Shown here piece by piece: positions 1 to 5,661 of a stretch of DNA of 9,580 bases (the stretch's first letter is position 1; every line of letters begins with the position of its first letter). The stretch spans positions 1 through 9,580 of the forward strand of contig JACDDG010000069.1 in assembly GCA_013817115.1 (NCBI GenBank), written 5' to 3'. The position numbers and the translations under genes are program-made. The notes under the pieces are model-generated. The model did no database searches. It saw nothing but the letters and a program-made list of their open reading frames with translations, and was not told the DNA's origin. This stretch comes from Parachlamydiaceae bacterium. Its GTDB lineage: Bacteria; Chlamydiota; Chlamydiia; Chlamydiales; Parachlamydiaceae.

Positions 1-40
1 TCAAAAATAGTTTTAAGGGCACTTGGGAATAATCTTTTTT

Positions 41-160
41 TTAATTCTCTTTTATATGATTTTCTCTCGCTTTTGGGCCCTCTTTTCTATTCGCCCACAA
101 TTGCTGTTGAAAACCGTAAATTATTTGAACAGGATTGACATTGGGCTGAATATTAATCAT
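41..160 (-). CDS. Possible 39-residue small protein, unknown function
   Basis: An uninterrupted frame of 39 codons plus TAA runs from ATG at 160-158. The peptide starts MINIQPNVNPVQIIYGFQQQ and ends in a charged stretch rich in K, R and E. A purine-rich AGGAG lies at 171-175 on the minus strand, about 10 nt before the ATG, a slightly long but usable spacing. There is no signal peptide or membrane segment and I recognise no family. The frame stays open after the TAA up to the window edge, so this could be the front of a longer decayed gene. The start has better ribosome-binding support than several of the larger genes here. It lies alone, separated from the methyltransferase gene by the palindromic repeat region. 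Existence as an expressed gene is an inference. Confidence 0.4.
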   Translation of the reverse strand: MINIQPNVNPVQIIYGFQQQLWANRKEGPKARENHIKEN

Positions 161-328
161 AATTAACTTTCTCCTATATAAAATTTTTAGCGGAAAATAT
201 TTAAAACATATGTTGTTTTTAATCTATAACATTGGGCTTGCAAGCGGCATGGCATCAAACAACAACGAACCTAAGTACAAACGACAATAATGACTAATGC
301 CCATAGGACACTAAAGACATAAAGCCTT
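161..328. other. Non-coding stretch with short palindromes and GAC-spaced sequence
   Basis: I find no coding frame here. Two perfect 10-bp palindromes are visible, AACATATGTT at 205-214 and GCTTGCAAGC at 236-245. They could be operator-like sites upstream of the 39-residue frame, but this is weak. From about 283 to 326 the sequence carries GAC triplets at short, partly regular spacing, including GGACACTAAAGACATAAAG. This resembles the arms found at 3797-3871 next to the second palindrome copy. Confidence 0.35.
171..175 (-). promoter_or_regulatory. Ribosome binding site of the 39-residue frame
   Basis: The minus strand reads AGGAGAAAG over 167-175, with AGGAG about 10 nt upstream of ATG 160-158. 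It is the main reason for keeping the short frame at 41-160. Confidence 0.4.
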
Positions 329-460
329 TACCGAAGAGCTCTCCAATTTTGGTTTTTGACAAAGAGAAAGCACCCGCGATTAAGCGCTCCAAAAATGTCC
401 CATGTTATAATATCAGGTCATTTTTGAGCGCTTAATCCCGGGGCTTTCTCAAAGCCAAAA
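329..460. repeat. Imperfect palindromic repeat, copy 1
   Basis: The arms run from TTTTGG at 347-352 to CCAAAA at 455-460, with a near-perfect inner stem: GATTAAGCGCTC on the left (378-389) pairs with GAGCGCTTAATC on the right (426-437). The centre carries TTATAATAT. The reverse complement of this copy aligns with copy 2 at 3613-3733. The match includes the inner stem, the GCTTTCTC arm, a CCAAAATTG block and an outer CTTCGGTA block (here TACCGAAG, 329-336). The element sits just downstream of the methyltransferase gene, so it could shape that transcript's 3' end, but no U-run follows the stem as in a rho-independent terminator. It encodes no protein. It may be a MITE-like or REP-like dispersed element; the class is an inference. 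Confidence 0.75.
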
Positions 461-544
461 TAAGACCTTAAGGACCCTCAGCAGCTAAAAGATTGGGTAA
501 CGGAGACCCTACCGGGCATATGAAACCACTTCAGACATGATATT
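461..544. other. Non-coding 3' flank of the methyltransferase gene
   Basis: No gene is seen. AAGACCTTAAGGACCCTC at about 463-480 again shows GAC triplets 9 bp apart, as beside the second palindrome. A small GGGT/ACCC hairpin lies near 494-508. Nothing here looks like a classical terminator for the minus-strand genes. Confidence 0.3.
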
Positions 545-1270
545 CTAACTACTATGAAAAAGGAAAATCGCGTTTTTCTTCGCCAGATTAGGCGGAGGAC
601 TTTTCTTCCAGAGCTTAATTGTTTGAGAAAGAATACCTTGATCAGGAGTCGTTAGTTCCCAAGCTACACAAAGAGTCGTCTCCTCTGAAAGAGTCTGCAA
701 TAAACTTTCCATTAGATGCATGTTTCTGTAAGGCGCTTCAATAAATATCTGAGTTGCTTCTTCAGCTTTTGATTGTATTTCAAGACGCCGAATCTCCGCC
801 GAACGTTTTGTGCTATCTCGATCAAGATAACCATGAAAAAAGAATTTTTGTGCCGGCAGACCTGACTGCATCAGAGATAGCAAAATAGATGACGGGCCAA
901 CAAAAGCTTGGATATTTATACCTAACAAACGTGCGCGGCGAACAAGCTTTGAACCTGGGTCTGCAATGCACGGCAAGCCTGCATCAGAGAGAAATCCCCA
1001 GCGCTCCCCTTTTTGCAACGGCTCCAGCAAAAAATCGATATCGGAATCCGAGCTATGCTCATTATACAAAGCAATAGGCATTTCATCGGTTGGTTTCAGA
1101 GTCTCAAATCGTGAAAGATAGCGTCGGCCTGCCGAAGCACTTTCAGCTATTAAACCATCCATCTCAAGAATAGCGCGATCGACGCTTGCGGGTAAGAAGG
1201 GTTGGTGATGGCGCATCTCGCCAAGCAAATTAGGGAGTAGTAGTAAAGCCGCTTTTTTTTTGTTTTCCAT
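545..1270 (-). CDS. SAM-dependent methyltransferase, short RsmI-like (tetrapyrrole methylase fold)
   Basis: The 241-residue protein belongs to the SAM-dependent tetrapyrrole-methylase fold. It matches the short RsmI-related subgroup known from Bacteroidetes and Chlamydiae rather than full-length RsmI of about 285 residues. Visible landmarks are an N-terminal LLPNLLGE (11-18), the SAM-site loop SDAGLPCIADPG (95-106), GPSSILLSLMQSGLP (125-139), FHGYL (145-149), an IFIEAPYRN stretch near 174-182 and a C-terminal AIFLF strand. RsmI itself 2'-O-methylates C1402 of 16S rRNA in the cytoplasm; whether this paralogue has the same target is unknown, so no symbol is given. The start is supported by AAGGA at 1274-1278 just before ATG 1270. 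It follows holA after 23 bp and is probably cotranscribed. A run of nine A residues (coding strand, 1252-1260) in the first codons is a possible slippage site. Confidence 0.88.
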   Translation of the reverse strand: MENKKKAALLLLPNLLGEMRHHQPFLPASVDRAILEMDGLIAESASAGRRYLSRFETLKPTDEMPIALYNEHSSDSDIDFLLEPLQKGERWGFLSDAGLPCIADPGSKLVRRARLLGINIQAFVGPSSILLSLMQSGLPAQKFFFHGYLDRDSTKRSAEIRRLEIQSKAEEATQIFIEAPYRNMHLMESLLQTLSEETTLCVAWELTTPDQGILSQTIKLWKKSPPPNLAKKNAIFLFHSS

Positions 1271-1293
1271 TTTTCCTTAAATTTTCAATATTT

Positions 1294-2331
1294 CTAAAAA
1301 GTTCTCGTTACAAGCCTAACGATTAAAAGTTCTGCTAAAAAATCACTTGAAAGGCCACTATTTTTTGCTTGCAGCTCAATTTCGTCAATTTTTAATATGC
1401 CTGCTTTAAAATTCTGTTTACCGTAGCTTTGTGCAAACGTCATATGACGTTCTAAAATAGCACCTCTCATGTAAGGGAAAAGCTGAGTAATCTCGCTTGC
1501 TCCTCCCCCTTGAGCTAAAACCGCGCTCACTTGGTATTCTGTTTGAAACTGAGAGCGTAATTGACGTAAAAGCACGATGAATGGAGTTTCTTCTAACAGG
1601 AGCCCTTTACATATGCGTAAAGCAGATGTCCCGTCGCGCCTAAAAATAGCCTCGCCAAGTTGAAAGCCCGTTTCGACTGGTACAGATGAAACGATCGCTG
1701 ATACATCTGCCATAGTGATTTGAGTGCGTGTTCCGATGTAACAAAAAAGCTTTTGCAATTCCGAGTGAATTAGCTCCTGTTGTGTTCCTAGTAGTTTGAC
1801 AAAATGTCGACAGGTTGTTGCGTCGATTGATTTTCCTTCAGCTGCAACTGTCGTTGCGATCCATTCCGGAACTGAACGCTCTTTCTCCCAGGATTTTTCT
1901 TCGACAAACTCTAAAACGATCCCTATTTTTTCAGCTTTCTTATAAAAGTTTGAACCATGATGGAGCGATGTTGCAGATAGGATTAAACAAACCGACCGAT
2001 TGGGCTTTTCGAAATAGCTTTCTAGAATACCCATGGATTCTTTATCCAGCTTTTCGGCACTTTCAAGTAAGACAGCCCGCTTTGAGGCAAATAGCACAAA
2101 TGCATTGAGCTCTTGCATCAAATCTTTAGAGGAAAGCTGATCTGATTCGAAAGACTGGACGTCAAATTCACTTTGAGCTGAAGGTGCCCCCTTCATAGCT
2201 GTAACAAGTTTATCCACGGCAGTTTTTCTCTGAAAGGCTTCTTTACCTAAAACAATATATAAGGAAGAGAAGTGACTTGGAGCAGCCCCTTCAATATGTT
2301 TTTCAAAGGCTCGTAGGTTCGTAAACTTCAT
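1294..2331 (-). CDS. holA: DNA polymerase III subunit delta
   Basis: The 345-residue protein matches HolA, the delta subunit of the clamp loader that opens the beta clamp during replication. Family length is about 330-345 residues. The order of elements fits: an N-terminal AAA+-like strand and degenerate P-loop, YIVLGKEAF (25-33), with no functional Walker A lysine, as expected for delta; an acidic/hydrophobic LFASKRAVLLES strand near 80-91; a middle 'EL.KL..Y' helix (SELQKLFCYIG); and the C-terminal collar region with ETPFIVLLRQLRSQF. The family is divergent, so the call rests on overall layout. ATG 2331 has no clear Shine-Dalgarno sequence. It is the first gene of a two-gene unit with the RsmI-like methyltransferase. 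I remember the same neighbour pair in Chlamydia trachomatis (around CT047-CT048), which supports a chlamydial origin; this is from memory. Confidence 0.85.
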   Translation of the reverse strand: MKFTNLRAFEKHIEGAAPSHFSSLYIVLGKEAFQRKTAVDKLVTAMKGAPSAQSEFDVQSFESDQLSSKDLMQELNAFVLFASKRAVLLESAEKLDKESMGILESYFEKPNRSVCLILSATSLHHGSNFYKKAEKIGIVLEFVEEKSWEKERSVPEWIATTVAAEGKSIDATTCRHFVKLLGTQQELIHSELQKLFCYIGTRTQITMADVSAIVSSVPVETGFQLGEAIFRRDGTSALRICKGLLLEETPFIVLLRQLRSQFQTEYQVSAVLAQGGGASEITQLFPYMRGAILERHMTFAQSYGKQNFKAGILKIDEIELQAKNSGLSSDFLAELLIVRLVTRTF

Positions 2332-2405
2332 TCGTTATATTAATCCGTTTCATAGAGCATAAAGTTTCTCACTATCACACACACTCGAGTACACACAAAG
2401 AAACT

Positions 2406-2434
2406 ACTATACCATCTATGAAAATTAATTTCGA
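2406..2434 (-). promoter_or_regulatory. Candidate promoter for holA and the methyltransferase gene
   Basis: On the minus strand TCGAAA (2434-2429) and TATAGT (2411-2406) are separated by 17 bp, giving 4/6 and 5/6 matches to -35 and -10 consensus. Transcription would start about 70 nt before the holA ATG. In AT-rich DNA such matches arise by chance. Confidence 0.3.
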
Positions 2435-2679
2435 GACTAAACCGCCTCTTGACTAAACCCCATTTTTTCGTAAAACGGCTAAAGCAGTGTAGAACTTTAG
2501 TAAAGTCTTGAAAGTATTATGGAGGACATTAAAAAAGACCGCAAAGAAGATGTTCTCATCATTTAAAAAAAATATGAAAATATGTGGGGTGGTAATAGCC
2601 ATGTGTTTTGCAGAAATTTTTTATAGATTTCATATTTTCTTTTAGTCTTGAGCCTCATTACTTTTGCATGTTTCTTTAA
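2435..2679. other. Gene-poor stretch upstream of the RHS remnant
   Basis: Together with 2332-2434 this makes about 350 bp without a convincing gene. A 15-codon frame (2519-2566) and a 23-codon frame (2574-2645) begin with ATG on the plus strand. The second starts MKICGVVIAMCFAEIF, which looks like the front of a signal peptide and could be the detached N-terminus of the RHS gene that follows. It has no ribosome binding site and is out of frame with the RHS sequence, so I do not call it a gene. Confidence 0.35.
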
Positions 2680-3618
2680 GAGAGAAGAACGCAGGTTAAG
2701 CAAAAATTTATTGGCCTAAGATCTCGAGAAATAAAAGAATATAATTTTCTAGGGCACCTTATCTCAGAAAGAGATGAAAATGGTGCAGTGACACTTTATA
2801 CGCCGAATGATGCAGGATTGCCTCTGAAAATCACTCATCCTGACGGAACTAGTGAAGAATTCAGCTTCTCGCTTTATGGAGAACTTCTCAGAAAAACCCA
2901 AAGAAACGGCTCTGTAGTCCGTTATTCCTACGACGATTTCTCTAGACCCCTTGAAGAAGAGATTTATGATCGTTCCGGAAAACTATTAAAAAAATGTACT
3001 AAAAAATATTCGGGGCTTTTGTTGGAGTCTGAAACGGATGGAGAGGAATTAGAAAAAAGGTATACTTATGATTATGCCGGAAGGATCTCCGAAATTCGCC
3101 AAGGCACTTTAACGAAATATATCTATGATGCCCTTGGAAGAATAGAAGAGGAACAGCACTTCTTTGGAGAATCTGAGCACGAGTATATAGCAACTCGATT
3201 TATATACGATTTGCTAAACCGAGTGAAAGAGAAATGGAAGCCGATGGGAACGGTCAGACGCACTTTCGCGCTAAAAAGACTTATGACTTGAGGGGAATGT
3301 TACCTCAACTGAAACGTGGACACACGCGGGATGCGCAACGACAACAAATACATATGATCCTAGAGGGAATTTAAGTTCTACGACTGATCCTTTAGGCAAT
3401 ATAACTTACTATAACCATCGCTATGATTTCATTTTTGAAGGCCAAAACCTTCTTTGTTTGGAAGTAATCGACCCAGCTGGGGTTAAAACCACGACCATTT
3501 CCGATTATCAAGGATCTCCAATTCTCATTCAAATTCATTCCCCTTATGGAGAACTTCTCTCTGATGTGGAAATGTTTTATGATCGTAAAAAGAACCTAGT
3601 CAGGAAAGAACAGCAAAA
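2680..3618 (+). pseudogene. RHS/YD-repeat protein remnant with two frameshifts, truncated at both ends
   Basis: RHS/YD-repeat proteins are very large surface or toxin-delivery proteins; only about 310 codons remain here. YD-type repeats appear in order: YSYDDFSRPLEE, YTYDYAGRISEI, YIYDALGRIEEE, FIYDLLNRVKEK, then KTYDLRGN and NTYDPRGNLSSTTDPLGN. The first frame is open from 2680 (stop at 2677-2679), has no ATG start (first GTG at 2788), and ends at TGA 3289-3291. The repeat reading can be restored by two single-base losses. One is near 3236-3240, where WK-ADGNGQTHF continues in another frame; the other is near 3293-3299, where RGN-VTSTETW continues in a third. The third frame then reads through IDPAG, HSPYGELLSD and MFYDRKKNLVRKEQQ and runs into the palindrome copy 2, where it stops at 3676. 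Single-base losses in purine runs plus missing ends mark a decayed gene. Confidence 0.85.
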
Positions 3619-3733
3619 GCTCCCGCGATTAAGCGATCAAAAACGATCCCATATTATAATATTGGGTCATTTTTGATCGCTTAATCCCGGGGCTTTCTCA
3701 AAGCCAAAAAGCCAAAATTGACGCACTTCGGTA
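3613..3733. repeat. Imperfect palindromic repeat, copy 2
   Basis: Left arm CCCGCGATTAAGCGATC (3622-3638) pairs with right arm GATCGCTTAATCCCGGGG (3675-3692), around a centre with the perfect 12-bp palindrome ATATTATAATAT at 3651-3662. It matches the reverse complement of copy 1 (329-460), extending rightward through CTTTCTC, CCAAAATTG and CTTCGGTA (3726-3733). The stem differs from copy 1 by a paired substitution: C387:G428 there is A3636:T3677 here, so pairing is kept. The left end abuts RHS coding sequence and supplies its last 20 or so codons and stop, which suggests insertion into, or recombination at, an already decaying gene. I see no clear target-site duplication. Confidence 0.78.
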
Positions 3734-3796
3734 TATAAGGGCATCCGTCAAAAAAAACCTCTGAATACGCATAAGACTAAAACAAAGGACCAATAA
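3734..3796. other. Non-coding DNA with start of GAC-spaced sequence
   Basis: No gene is visible. A weak TTGACG (3718-3723)/CGTCAA (3746-3751) inverted pair spans the edge of the palindrome and is followed by eight A residues. From about 3770 GAC triplets begin and lead into the inverted arms at 3797-3871. Confidence 0.3.
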
Positions 3797-3871
3797 GACT
3801 CCAAGGACATTAACGACAACTGTTTTCGCGTTTTGGTTATGATATAAGCTGTCATTAAGGTCTTTAGAGTC
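3797..3871. repeat. Inverted repeat with GAC triplets at 9-bp spacing
   Basis: The left arm (3797-3821) and right arm (3847-3871) are 25 bp each and match at 20 of 25 positions as reverse complements, around a 25-bp spacer. GAC recurs exactly every 9 bp across 3788-3817, and GTC at a similar step in the other arm. Related sequence flanks palindrome copy 1 at about 283-326 and 463-480. The arms may be part of a larger mobile or regulatory repeat, or the relic of a coding repeat that would read D-S-K-D-[IL]-N-D. The function is unknown. Confidence 0.5.
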
Positions 3872-4053
3872 ATTTGTCTTTTTTTAAAACAATTCACAAA
3901 AAACCTTTTTAGAACGAATGAAACCGAGCAAAAACATATAATCTATTTTGGAATATTCTTGGAGTCAATTTTTTCCCATTTTCGTAAGCTTCTAAAAATC
4001 AGCCTTTTAGAGTCATCTAAAATGGTCCAAAAAAAAATTTTCGGTTTTTTTGG
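3872..4053. other. AT-rich non-coding stretch
   Basis: I see no gene, only A- and T-runs. An open frame here needs a TTG start, has no ribosome binding site and overlaps the promoter of the next gene, so it was not accepted. Confidence 0.4.
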
Positions 4054-4081
4054 TTGCAAAAAAAATGAGGTGTGTTATTAT
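4054..4081 (+). promoter_or_regulatory. Candidate promoter of the secreted two-module protein gene
   Basis: TTGCAA (4054-4059) and TATTAT (4076-4081) are 16 bp apart, giving 4/6 and 5/6 matches to a sigma-70-type promoter. Transcription would begin near 4088, leaving a leader of about 100 nt that contains the hairpin at 4101-4123. Confidence 0.42.
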
Positions 4082-4100
4082 GACCTTGTAGATGTACTGT

Positions 4101-4123
4101 GGAAACCTCCATTTGGCGGTTCC
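4101..4123 (+). promoter_or_regulatory. Leader hairpin upstream of the secreted protein gene
   Basis: GGAAACCTCC (4101-4110) pairs with GGCGGTTCC (4115-4123) around an ATTT loop, with one bulged A and one mismatch. It lies between the candidate promoter and the ribosome binding site. The following sequence is AT-rich but not a clean T-run, so mRNA stabilisation or weak attenuation are both possible. Confidence 0.35.
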
Positions 4124-4178
4124 TGCAATTATTTATTAAAGTTTCTGTAAAAAGAGGCTTTTGATTACCCCCTATACC

Positions 4179-4184
4179 AAGGAG
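4179..4184 (+). promoter_or_regulatory. Strong ribosome binding site
   Basis: AAGGAG lies 7 nt before ATG 4192. It is the best Shine-Dalgarno match of the window and fixes the start of the secreted protein. Confidence 0.75.
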
Positions 4185-4191
4185 AATTCGA

Positions 4192-4791
4192 ATGAAGATT
4201 TTTAACAAAATTTTTTCTGGCGTTCTAATGTTGTTAGCTGTTAGCCAATTTAGTACTGTACAAGCAGATAACTCAACTAAGTTACCAGTTTACCAAAACG
4301 TCATTCAGGATGTCTCTCTAGGTTATGAAGATACTTTGCTCGCTGGAACAATTAAGTTGGATAATGATCTAGTAATGCACATCGTTGACTACAAAACGCG
4401 CGACGACAATGTTATGAATACATGGCATAAAGGTGACGTTGTAGCTGTTCACGGTCAATTAAAAGACGAGATGCTTCTCTTGTCTGTTAAAAGAATCGAA
4501 GGGCCAAACCAAGATAAGGTTGAGCCGTATGCGATTTTTGATGTGACTACATCAGATAATGCCAACTTAAAGATTGTTGAGATCAATGACGGAGGTAAAT
4601 TTGTAAAATTGAACGATGGTTCAGTTTGGGAATTTAGCTGGTACAATAGATTTTCAACAGGAAAATGGAAAGCTGGACAACATGTTATCGTTGGCGGTCA
4701 AGGTAAGACAAACTCTTATGATTTTATCAACCTAGATGCTCCAATATCTTTAAATGTATTCAGTGCTACAGGCTCTTTCATCGTACATTAA
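4192..4791 (+). CDS. Secreted protein with two related beta-rich modules, function unknown
   Basis: The 199-residue protein has a clear Sec signal peptide: a K-containing start, a hydrophobic core SGVLMLLAVSQF (9-20) and a likely cleavage after VQA (residue 25). The mature part of about 174 residues should lie in the periplasm or outer envelope; no further membrane segment or lipobox is seen. It contains a duplicated unit. Residues 49-88 (KLDNDLVMHIVDY, then WHKGDVVAVHGQ) align with 133-169 (KLNDGSVWEFSWY, then WKAGQHVIVGGQ). The shared pattern is L-x-D/N-x-x-V/W, an aromatic-arginine pair, W-[HK]-x-G-[DQ]-x-V-x-V-x-G-Q. I remember 'LxDGSxW' proteins from chlamydial genomes but know no assigned function. 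The gene stands alone, with its own candidate promoter, strong ribosome binding site and terminator, facing the large minus-strand operon. Such an autonomous unit suggests a well-expressed envelope protein, which is an inference. Confidence 0.85.
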   Translation: MKIFNKIFSGVLMLLAVSQFSTVQADNSTKLPVYQNVIQDVSLGYEDTLLAGTIKLDNDLVMHIVDYKTRDDNVMNTWHKGDVVAVHGQLKDEMLLLSVKRIEGPNQDKVEPYAIFDVTTSDNANLKIVEINDGGKFVKLNDGSVWEFSWYNRFSTGKWKAGQHVIVGGQGKTNSYDFINLDAPISLNVFSATGSFIVH

Positions 4792-4836
4792 TATTAAAAG
4801 GGATTACAAATATAAATGTAGTTCTTGGGTACTCTG

Positions 4837-4867
4837 AGGCACTTAGAAGAAATTCTAAGTGCCTTTA
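4837..4867 (+). terminator. Rho-independent terminator of the secreted protein gene
   Basis: A perfect 12-bp stem AGGCACTTAGAA (4837-4848)/TTCTAAGTGCCT (4853-4864) with a GAAA tetraloop is followed by TTTATCATTT. It lies 45 bp after the stop. On the minus strand the same stem follows the uridine-kinase-like gene but lacks a T-run, so termination there would be weaker. Confidence 0.85.
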
Positions 4868-4914
4868 TCATTTATTTAAATTACTTTCTTTATAAATTTC
4901 ACACACCGCCCATT

Positions 4915-5661
4915 TCATTCAACAACTAAATCTCCCTGTTGATAACTCATTTTTAATTTTATATTTTTAAATTCAGCTGGTTTAACACTTTTTAAAGTAT
5001 TGATCACATAAGTAATGGCCTTCTCTAAATAGTCTTCGCCATCCAAGCTATGAATGATAATATTTGCCTTATGACGGGTGGGCTCAAGGAATATTTTTTG
5101 AAAGGGAACTGCCATTTTAAAAAATGTTTTTTCTATCATCTCAAGGGTGTAATTGCGCTCTTTAACATCTCGAAAAACTCGACGCTTATAGCGAAGATCT
5201 TGGTTAACATCAAGAAAAATTCGCATTCCATCGATCATGTCAACGTTGTCTTGAGTCGAATGAATTCCTTCTATAATGACAACAGGCTTCCATGCTAGGA
5301 GTCTAACAGCTACAGGCATCCATGAAGAGAAATCGTACACCGGGCCTTCAATCGGCAAACCACTTTGAAGATCATTCAGGTTTTCTTTCAATAACTTCCA
5401 GTTAATCATAGATGGGTTATCAAAGTTTGGAATCCCCTCGATAAAATCACTTTCCGGTTGGACGCGTTTGTCTAAATATTCATCTAAACTTAGGTAAAAA
5501 CCCTGATCTTCACCTAATTTATTTACTAATGCTTTGGCGAATGTGGTTTTACCCGAAGCGGATCCCCCGGTAATGAAAATAAACTTTGGAGCAGCTCCAG
5601 AAATGTACTCCGGAGAATAAGTCAAAGTATGTAGTAATAGCAAAAAAAATCTAATTCTCAT
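4915..5661 (-). CDS. Uridine-kinase-like P-loop kinase with signal-peptide-like N-terminus
   Basis: The 248-residue protein fits the uridine/phosphoribulokinase family, whose Udk members (about 210 residues) phosphorylate uridine or cytidine to UMP or CMP. Walker A is GGSASGKTT (32-40, with G32, G37, K38, T39). It is followed by LSLDEYLD, FDNPSMINWKLL (like the Udk 'hPdafDw.ll' segment), GPVYDF, the strand VVIIEGIHS, IFLDVNQDLRYKRRVFRDV (the R-rich lid) and FLEPTRHKANIII near the end. The first 24 residues are unusual for a cytoplasmic kinase: RIR, then FFLLLLHTL, then a possible cleavage near SGA. No ATG lies between the first Met and the P-loop. The ATG overlaps the stop of the HAD gene (ATGA, 5658-5661), which supports this start and translational coupling. 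It is the last gene of the operon. Substrate could be another nucleoside or small molecule; symbol withheld. Confidence 0.8.
   Translation of the reverse strand: MRIRFFLLLLHTLTYSPEYISGAAPKFIFITGGSASGKTTFAKALVNKLGEDQGFYLSLDEYLDKRVQPESDFIEGIPNFDNPSMINWKLLKENLNDLQSGLPIEGPVYDFSSWMPVAVRLLAWKPVVIIEGIHSTQDNVDMIDGMRIFLDVNQDLRYKRRVFRDVKERNYTLEMIEKTFFKMAVPFQKIFLEPTRHKANIIIHSLDGEDYLEKAITYVINTLKSVKPAEFKNIKLKMSYQQGDLVVE

Noticed and set aside
378..437. Palindrome copy 1 as a rho-independent terminator of the methyltransferase gene
   Set aside because: The stem is long, but no T-run follows on either strand and it lies over 100 bp beyond the stop; a second copy in a different context points to a dispersed element.
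889..1077. Plus-strand open frame of 62 codons
   Set aside because: It lies antisense to the clearly conserved methyltransferase gene, with no family features of its own.
1815..2108. Plus-strand open frame of 97 codons
   Set aside because: It is a shadow of holA on the opposite strand, with no ribosome binding site.
2574..2645. 23-codon frame with a signal-peptide-like start before the RHS remnant
   Set aside because: No ribosome binding site and out of frame with the RHS sequence; at most a relic of its N-terminus.
329..3733. Two inverted palindrome copies as the ends of one composite transposon
   Set aside because: The interval holds conserved housekeeping genes (holA and the methyltransferase gene) and no transposase or integrase is seen.
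3959..4150. Plus-strand open frame of 63 codons starting with TTG
   Set aside because: No Shine-Dalgarno sequence, low-complexity translation, and it overlaps the promoter and leader of the secreted protein gene.
4837..4867. Terminator hairpin as equally efficient for the minus-strand operon
   Set aside because: On the minus strand the stem is followed by TCAGAGTACC rather than a T-run, so only plus-strand termination is supported.
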